39,949 bases of DNA, taken from Clostridia bacterium (lineage in GTDB: Bacteria > Bacillota > Clostridia > Christensenellales > Aristaeellaceae). The stretch is from NCBI GenBank assembly GCA_017395685.1, contig JAFQOD010000011.1:1-39949 (forward strand). Direction: 5' to 3'. Positions 8,883 to 17,317 of the stretch are shown piece after piece (position 1 is the stretch's first letter; every line of letters begins with the position of its first letter). The position numbers and the translations under genes are program-made. Below the pieces are notes generated by a model that saw only the letters and a program-made list of their open reading frames with translations, was not told the origin of the DNA and did not search any database.

Positions 8883-11018
8883 ATGATGAACCGGAAAGTA
8901 ATTTTGATCCTCAGCCTGGTGCTGGCCCTGGCGATGAGCCTGAGCGGCACGATTGCCTACCTGTCCGATACGGATTCGGCCGTCAACGTCATGACGCTGG
9001 GCAACGTAAAGATTAAGCAGCATGAAAAGGACGCCCAGGGCAATGCCTTTGAGCAGGGCCAGCCCCTGTATCCTGCCTATGTTGACGCTGCCGGCACCGT
9101 TACTGGCGCCATTGACAAGGTTGTTACCGTGGAAAACGTAGGCGCTTCTGAGGCCTATGTCCGCACCTGGATCGCTTTTGAAGCCGGCACCATGGATGAC
9201 GCCCGCTTTGCTCAGGTGATTCATACCGATATCGCTGCCGATGGCCTGACCTTGAGCAATGGTAAATTTATCACCATCGCAGGCGTGAAATATTATGTTG
9301 TCTGCGCTACTTATGATCAGCCCCTGGCCCCCGGCGCTACCTCTGCGCCCAGCCTGAAGCAGGTTTACATGGATCGGCTTGCCGGCAATGACGATGTTGC
9401 TCATTTCGGCGAAACCTATGAAATCCTGGTATATACCCAGGCCGTGCAGACCGCCAACATGGAACAGCTGACTGCCACCCAGGCCCTGGATGCTGCCTTT
9501 GGCGACGAACATCCCTGGCAGGACGGCGTTGCAGGCCTGCCCACCACCGTTGTGCGCACCGCCGATGAACTGAAGGAAGCCCTGAAGGACGGCGGCATCA
9601 TTGTTGTGACGGATGACGTGACCGTAACCGAAACCCTGCAGATCAATAAGGGCGTTACCGCCGAACTGATCCTGTCCGATGCCGATCTGAGCTATGCCGT
9701 ATCCAATAGCGGCGCCTCCGCCATCATCGATAACCGCGGCAACCTGACCATTTCCGGTAACGGCACCATTTCCTTTGTGGCCGCCAATCCCGATATGAGC
9801 AGCATTCCCTCCTATGCTACCAACACCATTACCAACGAAGCCACGCTGACGATTGAAGAAGGCATTACCGTTACCAACGGCAGCGATGGCGGCGCCAGCT
9901 ATGCCGTTGATAATAAGGGCGTATTCTATCTGAACGGCGGTACCCTGAAGGGCGAGCGGTGTGCGCTGCGCATTGCGAAATTCAATCAGGATAACGTTGT
10001 ATTCGTCATGAACGGCGGCCTGGTTGAGGCTGCGACTCCCGCCTGGATTCATCTGCCCGGCAGCAGCGCTTCCGCCGCCCCCACCATCACCGTGACCATC
10101 AATGACGGTACTTTCCAGACCACCAAGGCCTCCAGCGCCGATAATGATGTGTTGTACACCTACTCCTTCGGCAACAGCTTTGCCAACACCTCCGTGACCA
10201 TCAACGGCGGTAATTTCCTGGGCGGCACCGTTTCCTTCGGTTCCGGCTACCATGGCGATACCGAAACCGTTGCGATCAACGGCGGCAATTTCGAATATCC
10301 TGTGAAGCGCTGGGTAAGCGATAGCGAATCCCAGGAGCTGCATGGCAGCAATGTGGCCATTGTCAGCAACGCCGACGAACTGGCAGCTGCCGTTGCGAAC
10401 GGTGCGACCAATATTATGCTGGCCGATGGCGAGTATAACGTGAAAAACTGCGGCGGCAAGACCCTGACCCTCTCCGGTTCCCGGAATGCGGTGATCAAGA
10501 TCATGAATGAAGGCGAAGACGGCTGCGATTACGGCTTTGACGGCTCTACCGTTACCTTCAACGGCGTTACCATTAATACTACCGCCAATACCGGCAACTA
10601 TAAGGGCTTTGCCCGCTTGAGCGCTACCTTCAATGATTGTGCCTTCTTTGGCGCTTATACCACCCACCGGGTGCAGACCTTCAATAACTGCGAACTGGAT
10701 TTCAATAATGGCTACCTCTGGATCTGGGGCGCCACTGAGGTAAACTTCAATAACTGCACCTTCGGCGGCAACAGCAAGGCCATCCTGGCCCATGGCAGCG
10801 CTTCCACTGAGATCAATATCAAGGATTGCGCCTTCACCGCCACCGAAAAGGGCTACACCGGCGCTGGTGACAATACCGCCGTCGTTGAAATCGATCCCAC
10901 CGGTACCAATACCTATACCATCAACTTCATCGGAAACAATACCAAGACGGACAGCTATTACGGCTGGACCCGTGTGAAGGATAGCTCTACCGGCCACATC
11001 GTCACCGGGCTGAACTGA
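8883..11018 (+). CDS. Second secreted TasA-like protein with beta-helix repeats
   Basis: The 711-residue paralogue of the preceding gene has the same SipW-type N-terminus (LILSLVLALAMSLSG, then TIAYLSDTDSAVNVMTLGNV). A TasA-like domain runs to about residue 205. A long repetitive region follows (about 215-700) with rungs such as FYLNGGTLKGERC, VTINGGNFLGGTV and FNNCTFGGNSK, consistent with a right-handed beta-helix. GAAAGGAAA lies just upstream; ATG 8883 or 8886 could both serve as start. No membrane anchor or sorting signal is seen at the C-terminus. It shares a transcript with the first copy and ends at the terminator at 11040. Its repeats differ from the first copy, so the pair share the export and assembly part but diverge in the exposed part. 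Confidence 0.8.
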   Translation: MMNRKVILILSLVLALAMSLSGTIAYLSDTDSAVNVMTLGNVKIKQHEKDAQGNAFEQGQPLYPAYVDAAGTVTGAIDKVVTVENVGASEAYVRTWIAFEAGTMDDARFAQVIHTDIAADGLTLSNGKFITIAGVKYYVVCATYDQPLAPGATSAPSLKQVYMDRLAGNDDVAHFGETYEILVYTQAVQTANMEQLTATQALDAAFGDEHPWQDGVAGLPTTVVRTADELKEALKDGGIIVVTDDVTVTETLQINKGVTAELILSDADLSYAVSNSGASAIIDNRGNLTISGNGTISFVAANPDMSSIPSYATNTITNEATLTIEEGITVTNGSDGGASYAVDNKGVFYLNGGTLKGERCALRIAKFNQDNVVFVMNGGLVEAATPAWIHLPGSSASAAPTITVTINDGTFQTTKASSADNDVLYTYSFGNSFANTSVTINGGNFLGGTVSFGSGYHGDTETVAINGGNFEYPVKRWVSDSESQELHGSNVAIVSNADELAAAVANGATNIMLADGEYNVKNCGGKTLTLSGSRNAVIKIMNEGEDGCDYGFDGSTVTFNGVTINTTANTGNYKGFARLSATFNDCAFFGAYTTHRVQTFNNCELDFNNGYLWIWGATEVNFNNCTFGGNSKAILAHGSASTEINIKDCAFTATEKGYTGAGDNTAVVEIDPTGTNTYTINFIGNNTKTDSYYGWTRVKDSSTGHIVTGLN

Positions 11019-11039
11019 TCCAATTCCTTATCTTTTCGC

Positions 11040-11070
11040 CGCTCACCCGAATCCGGGTGGGCGTTTTTTT
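11040..11070 (+). terminator. Strong rho-independent terminator
   Basis: A ten-base stem (11040-11049 with 11054-11063, one G-U pair) with an AATC loop is followed by seven T. It separates the secreted-protein operon from the phage-derived cassette. Confidence 0.9.
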
Positions 11071-11182
11071 GTGCGCCGTGATATGCTGTCCGGATTTTTT
11101 TCCTGCTGCCGGAATGGAAGGGGCAGGGAAATTGCAAAAAGATTAAACCGGGGCCAAGGAGGAGAATCTGTTGCAAAAATCG

Positions 11183-11215
11183 GGAAAAACCTGTCGTGTC
11201 ATGTCGGGTTTTTCC
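11183..11215. promoter_or_regulatory. Inverted repeat upstream of the phage cassette
   Basis: GGAAAAACC (11183-11191) and GGTTTTTCC (11207-11215) flank a 15-base spacer with three TGTC repeats. It lies 25 bases before the first phage gene, directly followed by AT-rich TGATAAAATGG that could hold a -10 element. It could be an operator or an attenuator; no convincing -35 box was found. The rest of 11071-11239 shows nothing recognisable. Confidence 0.4.
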
Positions 11216-11239
11216 TGATAAAATGGTATCATCCCAAAG

Positions 11240-11470
11240 ATGGAGGTGATGCACACGAAAAGCAAAAAGGATGGGGCGGCCATCCTGAGGGAAAGGTCAG
11301 AGCAGGCGGCCCTGCTGGCGGTGGAAAGGCTGATCAGCCTGCTTTCCGATCCCGATTCCTCCAACGGGGATGCCCTGAAGGCAGCTACCCTGATTTTTGA
11401 AAAAATCTATCCCCTCCAGTCAGGGGGCGGCGCTTCCGGGGATTTTGAAATCTGTGTAAAGGAGGATTGA
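11240..11470 (+). CDS. Small phage protein, probable terminase small subunit
   Basis: The 76-residue protein is predicted helical (RERSEQAALLAVERLISLLSD, then DALKAATLIFEKIYPLQ) and acidic at the end. It sits directly before the large terminase gene, with its stop one base before that start, the usual place of the small terminase subunit that recognises DNA for packaging. It lacks a clear helix-turn-helix and is shorter than typical small subunits, so the assignment rests mainly on position. The start is ambiguous: ATG 11240 or ATG 11249 are possible, but the good GGAGG (11242-11246) lies inside the first and too close to the second. Confidence 0.55.
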   Translation: MEVMHTKSKKDGAAILRERSEQAALLAVERLISLLSDPDSSNGDALKAATLIFEKIYPLQSGGGASGDFEICVKED

Positions 11471-11471
11471 T

Positions 11472-12716
11472 ATGCCCAGGATCACCCTCAGGGGGGATTT
11501 CATTAACCGGATCTACCGGCCCCATCTGGAAAACCGGCACCGGTATCAGATCTATTTCGGCGGCGCAGGCAGCGGTAAATCCGTATTCCTGGCCACCCGA
11601 TGCGTGCTGGATGCCCTGCAGGGCAGAAATATCCTGATCGTGCGTCAGGTGGCCAGAACGCTGAAGGGCAGCTGCTGGAATGAAACGGTCAAGGCCATAT
11701 CCCGCCTGGGACTTTCCCATCTTTTCCGCATCGGCAAGGCCGATTCCACCATTACTGCGCGCAATAACGGCGCGCAGATTTTATTTGCCGGCCTGGATGA
11801 CGTGGAAAAGATCAAATCCCTCACCCCGGCCCGGGGCGCCCTCACCGATATCTGGATGGAGGAGGCCACCGAATGCGCATGGCGGGATTTTAAGCAATTG
11901 GATAAGCGATTGCGGGGCACCAGCCGGCATGTGAAGCGGTTCACCCTCTCTTTCAATCCGGTGTACAAATCCCACTGGATTTTCAAGGAATTTTTCTCCA
12001 TCTGGCGGGAAGAGAAAAATTATGCGGAAAGCGAATGGGTATCCATCCTGAAGACCACCTACCGGGATAATCGTTTCCTCACCGCTGACGACCGGGCGGC
12101 GCTGGAAAATGAGCCCGATCCCTATTTCTATCAGGTGTATACCCTGGGCAACTGGGGATTAGCGGGGGATGTGATCTTCCGCAACTGGCAGATTTCAGAT
12201 ATCGGGGAGGATGCGCCCGGGGAGACCCGAATGGGGCTGGATTTCGGCTTTGCCGCCGATCCCTGCGGCTTTGTGCGGCTGAGGTATGATGGAAGGCAGC
12301 GAAAAATCTATGTGCTGGATGAATTGTATGAAAAGGGGCTGACCAATCTGGATCTGGCGGATCGCCTGAAGCCGTTTGGCAAATACGGCCCCATCACCTG
12401 CGACAGCGCCGAGCCCAAATCCATCGCCGAGCTGCGTGCCCTGGGGCTGTATGTGCTGCCCGCCCGGAAGGGCCCCGACAGCATTATGCACGGGGTGCAG
12501 TGGCTGCGCCAGCAGCAGATCATCCTCTCTCCCCAGTGCCAGCATCTCCGGGGCGAACTGATCCGCTATCAGTGGCAGCAGGATAAGGACGGTAATGCCC
12601 TGCCCCGGCCCCAGGATAAGGATAACCATCTGATCGACGCCATGCGCTATGCCCTGGAGGGGGACATGGCCTGCCGCCGGGCCTATACCGGCAGCAAATC
12701 AGCCCTTGGCTTATAG
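11472..12716 (+). CDS. Phage terminase large subunit, PBSX type
   Basis: The 414-residue protein is the ATP-driven packaging motor and nuclease of tailed phages. The Walker A motif GGAGSGKS is at residues 30-37. The Walker B-like segment DIWMEEATE is at about 126-134, with the acidic pair expected for ATP hydrolysis. The C-terminal RNase H-like nuclease begins at about 253 with MGLDFGFAADP and includes further acidic residues in YVLDELYEKG and HLIDAMRYA. Its length matches PBSX-family large terminases, and no catalytic residue is obviously missing. AAAGGAGG lies just before the start. It is followed 49 bases later by the portal gene. Confidence 0.93.
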   Translation: MPRITLRGDFINRIYRPHLENRHRYQIYFGGAGSGKSVFLATRCVLDALQGRNILIVRQVARTLKGSCWNETVKAISRLGLSHLFRIGKADSTITARNNGAQILFAGLDDVEKIKSLTPARGALTDIWMEEATECAWRDFKQLDKRLRGTSRHVKRFTLSFNPVYKSHWIFKEFFSIWREEKNYAESEWVSILKTTYRDNRFLTADDRAALENEPDPYFYQVYTLGNWGLAGDVIFRNWQISDIGEDAPGETRMGLDFGFAADPCGFVRLRYDGRQRKIYVLDELYEKGLTNLDLADRLKPFGKYGPITCDSAEPKSIAELRALGLYVLPARKGPDSIMHGVQWLRQQQIILSPQCQHLRGELIRYQWQQDKDGNALPRPQDKDNHLIDAMRYALEGDMACRRAYTGSKSALGL

Positions 12717-12765
12717 CCGGGGGCATTTTGATTGCCCGAAGAGAAGAAAGGAGAAACAATCACCC

Positions 12766-14049
12766 ATGATTACCCGTGACCGGGCAATCCTGAAAAGCGG
12801 CCTGAGCGGCAGGCTGCTGCAGGGCTGCCTGAATGAACACATGAGGGGGGTGGAACGGCTCAACCGCCTCAGAGACGCTTACCTGATGCAATCCTGCTCC
12901 CGCCGTCCCCGGGGCGAAGGGCTGCCCGATCATCAATTGCATCATGCCTATGCCCGCTATATCGTCACCATTGCCGCCTCCTATCTGGCAGGCACGGCGG
13001 TGGCCTATCAGGGGGAGGGCAAAGGCCCGGACGCCCTGCGCAAGGCCCTGCAGGAGGGCAATGCCGCTGGGGTGGATCTGGAGCTGGCCCGGCAATGCGC
13101 CCTTTATGGCAAGGGGGTGGAGCTGGTCTACGCCGATTCCAGGGCCCGTCCCCGGGCCGCCGCCCTGGATCCCCGGTGCGCCTTTACGGTTTATTCCGAT
13201 GATGCGGAGGCCACGCCCCTTTTCGGGGTGCATTTCCATCCTGTGCAGGATGAAGGGGGCATCCCCCGGGGCTATCAGGCCCAGGTATACACCGGGGAAG
13301 AAAAGCTCACCTTCCAGGGCCCGGATTTTGCCACCCTGCTGCTGCGCGCCCCCGTCAGCCGCAGCCCCCATTACTTTGGCCGGGTGCCCCTGATCGAATA
13401 CTGGAATAACGAAGAGGAGAAGGGGGATGTGGAAAGCGTGCTTTCCCTGATTGATGCCTATGACACCCTCCAATCCTGCCGGATCAACGATCAGGAGCAG
13501 CTATCCGACGCCCTGCTCATCGTTTACGGCGCCCGGCTGGAAGCGGATGAAAGGGGCCGCACCCCTGCCCAGCAGCTCAGGCAGGATAAGCTTCTGTATC
13601 TGCCCGACCGGGAGGCCGGGGCCCAGTATCTGGTGAAGCAGGGGGGCACCGGCGCAGAGGAGGTGCGCACCGCCCTGGAAAGGGATATCCACAAATTTTC
13701 CATGATCCCCGATCTTTCCGATGAGCAGTTTTCCGGCAATGTGAGCGGCGTTGCCATGAGATATAAGCTGCTGGGCCTGGAACAGCTGACCCGGGGGAAG
13801 GAACGCTGGTTCCGGGAGGGGCTGCAGGAGCGGCTGCGCTGCTTCGCCCATTTCCTTTCGGTGAAGGGCCTGAGGATGGGGGATACGGAGGGCATCCGCC
13901 TGATCTTTACCCGCACCCTGCCGGAAAATGCCCTGGAGGCTGCCCAGATGGTCAAAACCCTGGAGGGCATGGTACCCGATTCTGTATTGCTCTCCCAGCT
14001 GCCCTTTCTGGATGGGCAGAGCATCCCTGAAAATGAAAAGGAGGAATGA
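12766..14049 (+). CDS. Phage portal protein, SPP1 gp6 type
   Basis: The 427-residue protein resembles SPP1 gp6-like portals, the dodecameric ring through which DNA enters the head. Recognisable parts are the N-terminal YARYIVTIAASYLAGTAV (about 64-81), the central VPLIEYWNNEEEKGDVESVLSLIDAYD segment, and DLSDEQFSGNVSGVAMRYKLLGLE near residue 320, a typical portal motif. Start ATG 12766 follows AAAGGAG at 12748-12754 with a slightly long spacing. The frame is open upstream into the terminase end, but that part is not portal-like. The stop overlaps the cluster of ATG codons opening the scaffold gene. Confidence 0.9.
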   Translation: MITRDRAILKSGLSGRLLQGCLNEHMRGVERLNRLRDAYLMQSCSRRPRGEGLPDHQLHHAYARYIVTIAASYLAGTAVAYQGEGKGPDALRKALQEGNAAGVDLELARQCALYGKGVELVYADSRARPRAAALDPRCAFTVYSDDAEATPLFGVHFHPVQDEGGIPRGYQAQVYTGEEKLTFQGPDFATLLLRAPVSRSPHYFGRVPLIEYWNNEEEKGDVESVLSLIDAYDTLQSCRINDQEQLSDALLIVYGARLEADERGRTPAQQLRQDKLLYLPDREAGAQYLVKQGGTGAEEVRTALERDIHKFSMIPDLSDEQFSGNVSGVAMRYKLLGLEQLTRGKERWFREGLQERLRCFAHFLSVKGLRMGDTEGIRLIFTRTLPENALEAAQMVKTLEGMVPDSVLLSQLPFLDGQSIPENEKEE

Positions 14050-14051
14050 TG

Positions 14052-14492
14052 ATGGATCATCAGAGTGACGCACCTGTGGAAATCCCCGCCCCGGAAGCGG
14101 CAGCGGAGGAAAATATGACCGTGGAAGAAAGGCTGTCCGCCCTGGCGCAGCAGATTACCCGGCAGATGGAAAAATCCGCCCAGGAAGAAAAGAACCGCCG
14201 CACCGCCCTGGATGAAAGGGAAACGGCCATCGCCCGCCGGGAAATGCTTTCCCGTGCCCGGGAAGAGATGGAAAAGCGGGGCCTGCCTGCCGCCCTTTCG
14301 GAATGCATGGCATTTGCCGATGAGGATGCCATGAAGCTGGGCATTAATCTGCTGGAGGAATGCTTCCACGCTGCCGTACAGGCGGCGGTGGAGGCAAGGC
14401 TGCTGGATCATGCCCCCAAAACCACCCCTATCCGCCCCCTCAGCGATCTGCCCGATGATGAATACTACGCGGCTGTATGCCGTACCAACTGA
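14052..14492 (+). CDS. Phage capsid scaffolding protein (DUF4355 type)
   Basis: The 146-residue charged protein has a long predicted coiled coil (ERLSALAQQITRQMEKSAQEEKNRRTALDERETAIARRE, about 25-65) and a helical C-terminal part. DUF4355 proteins lie between portal and coat genes in many phages of Bacillota and act as internal scaffolds during head assembly. Three ATG codons occur in a row at 14046, 14049 and 14052. The last is preferred because GGAGG at 14040-14044 then has normal spacing. No capsid protease is encoded nearby, which fits a P22-like assembly route in which the scaffold leaves intact. Confidence 0.8.
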   Translation: MDHQSDAPVEIPAPEAAAEENMTVEERLSALAQQITRQMEKSAQEEKNRRTALDERETAIARREMLSRAREEMEKRGLPAALSECMAFADEDAMKLGINLLEECFHAAVQAAVEARLLDHAPKTTPIRPLSDLPDDEYYAAVCRTN

Positions 14493-14515
14493 CATAAGGA
14501 AAAGGAGAAAGAAAA

Positions 14516-15628
14516 ATGGCCAATACGTTCGTTTCTATCAAGGATTTTGCCCGTGCTGCCCTGCCCCGTCTGATCGAGCATCTGGTATTCCCCAATCTGA
14601 TCCACAAGGATTATTCCGATGATTTCGCTGCCTGCAAGGGCGATACCATCCAGGTGCGCAAGCCTGTGGTGCTCACCGCCCGGGATTTTGATCCCCAGCA
14701 GGGGGTTATCGCCCAGGATATCCAGGAATCCACCGTGGATGTGACCCTGGATAAGATCGCCACCGTGGATGTGGGCATCGAAGCTTTGCAGGGCGCCACC
14801 AGCATCGATGATCTCACCCGCGTCTTCATCGATCCCGCTGCCGCCGCCCTGGCCCAGAAGATCAACAGCGACGGCCTGAAGCTGTATCAGGATGTGTATG
14901 CCGCCGTGGGCGAAGCGGGCAAGACCCCCGATGCCCTTTCCGATTTTGCCGCCGCCCGCAAGCAGCTCAATCTGCTGAAGGCCCCCGTATCCGGCCGTGT
15001 GGCCGTATGGGATGCGGAAGCCGACGCTGCCTTTACCGCCCTGGATCCCATCGTGCATGCGGAAAAATCCGGCTCCACCCAGGCCCTGCGGGAAGGCAGC
15101 ATCGGCCGTGTAATGGGCATGGATCACTACATGAGCCAGGCGGTCAAGCAGCATCAGACCGGCATCACCGCCGCCCAGGCCGTCAAGGTAAATGGAAAGG
15201 TGGAGGAAGGGGCCGCTACCCTGTCCCTCACCGGCACCACCCTCACCGGCAAGCTGGTCAAGGGCGATCTGATCAAGATCGGCGAAAAGACCTATACCGT
15301 CCTGCAGGATTCCGCCGCTGCCACCAGCAATGCCATTGCCGATGTGCAGGTATCCCCCGCCCTGCCTGAGACCGCCGATAAAACGGAAGTGACCCTGCTG
15401 GGCAGCCATACCGCCAATCTGGCCTTCCATCCCATGGCCTTTGCCTTTGTCACCCGTCCCCTGCCCGCTCCCGGCGGCGTGGAAAGCTATGTGACCCATT
15501 ATAACGGCGTATCCCTGCGTGTGGTGCGCGGCTATGATATGCAGCACAAGCGTGAAATGCTGTCCATGGATGTGCTCTATGGCTTCAAGACCCTGTATCC
15601 CGAACTGGCCGTTCGTGTGATGGGCTGA
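14516..15628 (+). CDS. Phage major capsid protein, P22 coat-like
   Basis: The 370-residue protein begins MANTFVSIKDFARAALPRLIE and continues LIHKDYSDDFAACKGDTIQVRKP, the typical opening of P22 gp5-like coat proteins with an HK97 fold. An inserted beta-rich domain (about 222-300: LTGTTLTGKLVKGDLIKIG, TYTVLQDSAAAT) corresponds to the telokin-like insertion of this family. The end (LRVVRGYDMQHKREMLSMDVLYGFKTL) is also characteristic. A good AAAGGAG site precedes the start. High, strongly biased codon use, with few rare codons, fits an abundantly made protein. Confidence 0.92.
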   Translation: MANTFVSIKDFARAALPRLIEHLVFPNLIHKDYSDDFAACKGDTIQVRKPVVLTARDFDPQQGVIAQDIQESTVDVTLDKIATVDVGIEALQGATSIDDLTRVFIDPAAAALAQKINSDGLKLYQDVYAAVGEAGKTPDALSDFAAARKQLNLLKAPVSGRVAVWDAEADAAFTALDPIVHAEKSGSTQALREGSIGRVMGMDHYMSQAVKQHQTGITAAQAVKVNGKVEEGAATLSLTGTTLTGKLVKGDLIKIGEKTYTVLQDSAAATSNAIADVQVSPALPETADKTEVTLLGSHTANLAFHPMAFAFVTRPLPAPGGVESYVTHYNGVSLRVVRGYDMQHKREMLSMDVLYGFKTLYPELAVRVMG

Positions 15629-15645
15629 TAAAGGAGGATACCGCA

Positions 15646-15948
15646 ATGGAGCAGCAAGCATTGCTGGCCTCCCTGCGGCTGCATCTGCCCGATGCGGGGG
15701 AGGGGGAGCAATCCCTCCTCCTCTCCCTGCTGGAGGATGCGGCGGCCCTCATCTGCGCCCTGACCTGGCGGCAGCAGGTGCCGGAAGCATTGAAAAATGC
15801 CCAGGTGCGCCTGGCTGTCATTCTCTATAACCGGATGGGCATGGAAGGGGAAAGGGAGCACACCGAAGGGGATGTGAAAAGGGCGGCGGATGATCTGCCC
15901 GAAGGCCTGCGCCGGGAGATTTTTGCCTTCCGGAAGGCCGTCACATAA
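15646..15948 (+). CDS. Phage head-tail connector, gp6-like
   Basis: The 100-residue helical protein shows the pattern of gp6-like connectors: ESLLLSLLEDAAALICALTWRQ-type N-terminal helices, then LKNAQVRLAVILYNRMGMEGE. These proteins form a ring below the portal. AAAGGAGG lies upstream, and the gene is 17 bases after the coat gene, the normal place for this function. It has no other obvious assignment. Confidence 0.82.
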   Translation: MEQQALLASLRLHLPDAGEGEQSLLLSLLEDAAALICALTWRQQVPEALKNAQVRLAVILYNRMGMEGEREHTEGDVKRAADDLPEGLRREIFAFRKAVT

Positions 15949-15962
15949 GGAAAGGAGCTGCC

Positions 15963-16223
15963 ATGCGATTATTCAAGCGGGGCCGGGTTTCCGTTTTGTA
16001 TCAGGGGGAGAAGATCCCCTGCGCCGTCCGTCCCCTGAAGGGCCAGTGGCAGGCCATGCGCCATGGGGAATATGCCCAGGATACGCTTCGGCTGCTGCTG
16101 CCCTGGAAAATGAAAATCCGGCCGGGGGATCGGCTGGAAGTGGAGGAGAGGCCCTATCGCTGCCTTCAGGTGCGCTGTTATCCCGGGCATATCCAGGCAG
16201 ATGTGCAAAGGTGCAGCCGATGA
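15963..16223 (+). CDS. Small head-closure-like phage protein
   Basis: The 86-residue beta-rich protein (RGRVSVLYQGEKIPCAVRP, MKIRPGDRLEVEERPYRCLQ) lies in the second connector position. Length and secondary structure pattern resemble SPP1 gp16-like head-closure proteins that plug the connector and receive the tail. Sequence alone is not decisive. Its stop overlaps the start of the next gene by three bases. Confidence 0.65.
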   Translation: MRLFKRGRVSVLYQGEKIPCAVRPLKGQWQAMRHGEYAQDTLRLLLPWKMKIRPGDRLEVEERPYRCLQVRCYPGHIQADVQRCSR

Positions 16224-16546
16224 AGGGGCTGCAAAGCGCCATCGGCCGCATCCGCAGCATATCCCCCCGGTGCCGGCAGGCCATGGAAGGGATCATTGGA
16301 AAGACGGTGCAGCTGACCCGGGATGAAGCCCAGGGGATGGCCCCGGTGCGCACCGGCGCGCTGCGCGCATCCATCCGGAGCCGCGCATCCGGGCTGGAGG
16401 GAGCGGTGGAGACGGGCTGCCCCTATGGAGCGGCGGTGGAACTGGGCACCCTGCGCACTCCCGCCCGGCCCTTCCTTCTGCCTGCCGCCCGGCAATCCAA
16501 ATATCATGAAAATGCAAAAAATGCCCTGAAGGAGATGCTGTTATGA
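16220..16546 (+). CDS. HK97 gp10-like phage protein (tail completion)
   Basis: The 108-residue protein has the gp10-like pattern: a helical start, then MAPVRTGALRASIRSR (about 42-57), a central YGAAVELGT and the end PARPFLLPAARQS. Members of this family act at the head-tail junction. The frame continues upstream to 15890, but ATG 16220 overlaps the previous stop in a coupled ATGA arrangement and gives the normal family length. It also overlaps the next gene by four bases. Confidence 0.88.
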   Translation: MKGLQSAIGRIRSISPRCRQAMEGIIGKTVQLTRDEAQGMAPVRTGALRASIRSRASGLEGAVETGCPYGAAVELGTLRTPARPFLLPAARQSKYHENAKNALKEMLL

Positions 16547-16899
16547 CGGATCTGAAACCTGCTATGCTGTCCGCCCTGGCCCATCTGCCGGCCTGCTGCG
16601 CCCTTTCCTTTGCAAAGGAAGAAATGGCCCTGCCTATCATCGTTATCGGCGATGAGCTGCGCCGGGTGCATGCCCGGGCAGACGGGCAGGATTATCTGGA
16701 AGAATATGTGGCCAATGTGGATGTATATGCCGCAGCAACAGAAGAATTGGAAAGCCTGTGCCAGGATGCGGATGCCGCCCTTTCTGCTCTGGGGCTCATG
16801 CGCCAGGCAGCTTACGATCTCTATGATGATCAGGCCTGGGCCTATCGGAAGCATATGCGGTACCGCGCCCTGATCCAGGGCGATACCATCTATCAATAA
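16543..16899 (+). CDS. Probable phage tail terminator protein
   Basis: The 118-residue alpha/beta protein (IIVIGDELRRVHARADGQDYLEEYVANVDVYA in mid-sequence) has the size and position of tail terminator proteins, which cap the tail tube and join it to the head. It follows the gp10-like gene and precedes the tail tube gene. The family is poorly conserved, so the call depends on synteny. Confidence 0.65.
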   Translation: MTDLKPAMLSALAHLPACCALSFAKEEMALPIIVIGDELRRVHARADGQDYLEEYVANVDVYAAATEELESLCQDADAALSALGLMRQAAYDLYDDQAWAYRKHMRYRALIQGDTIYQ

Positions 16900-16912
16900 A
16901 GGAGGAATTTCA

Positions 16913-17317
16913 ATGCCCCAGAAAGCCATGGGCACGAGCATTTCGTGCCGTTACAACGATGCGGATACGGTGATCGGCCGCCTGAAGGCCATCAGCGAAA
17001 TCAAGGCGGACAGCGAAGCGGTGGATGTGACCTGCCTGGATGCCGAAAACGGCTATCGCCAGTATGTGCAGGGCCTGAAAGATATGGGGGAGGTCACCCT
17101 GGAGGGCTTCTATGATGCAGGCCAGGCAGGCCAGCAGATGCTGCGCACCCTGTATGAAGCAGGGGATGCGGTGCCCTTTACCGTTACTTTCCCCGATAAA
17201 AGCAAGGTGCAGTTTACCGCCTTTGTGAAATCCCATGCCCTGGGCGCCGCCCAGGTGGATGGTGCGGTGGGCTTTACGGCGGTGCTGCGGCTTACCGGCG
17301 GGGTGACGCTGCTGTGA
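16913..17317 (+). CDS. Phage major tail tube protein
   Basis: The 134-residue beta-rich protein (IKADSEAVDVTCLDAENGYRQ, then GEVTLEGFYDA) matches short tail tube proteins of siphophages, which stack as hexamers into the tube. Residues near 100-134 (TAFVKSHALGAAQVDGAVGFTAVLRLTGG) fit the usual C-terminal strands. AAAGGAGG is placed ideally before ATG 16913. A tube protein with no contractile sheath gene indicates a non-contractile tail. The stop overlaps the GTG start of the tail assembly chaperone. Confidence 0.85.
   Translation: MPQKAMGTSISCRYNDADTVIGRLKAISEIKADSEAVDVTCLDAENGYRQYVQGLKDMGEVTLEGFYDAGQAGQQMLRTLYEAGDAVPFTVTFPDKSKVQFTAFVKSHALGAAQVDGAVGFTAVLRLTGGVTLL

Noticed and set aside
6851-10997. 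Two long minus-strand open frames (599 and 719 codons) opposite the secreted proteins
   Set aside because: They mirror the repetitive plus-strand genes, show the same Gly/Ala/Ile-rich composition as other shadow frames and have no independent start signals.
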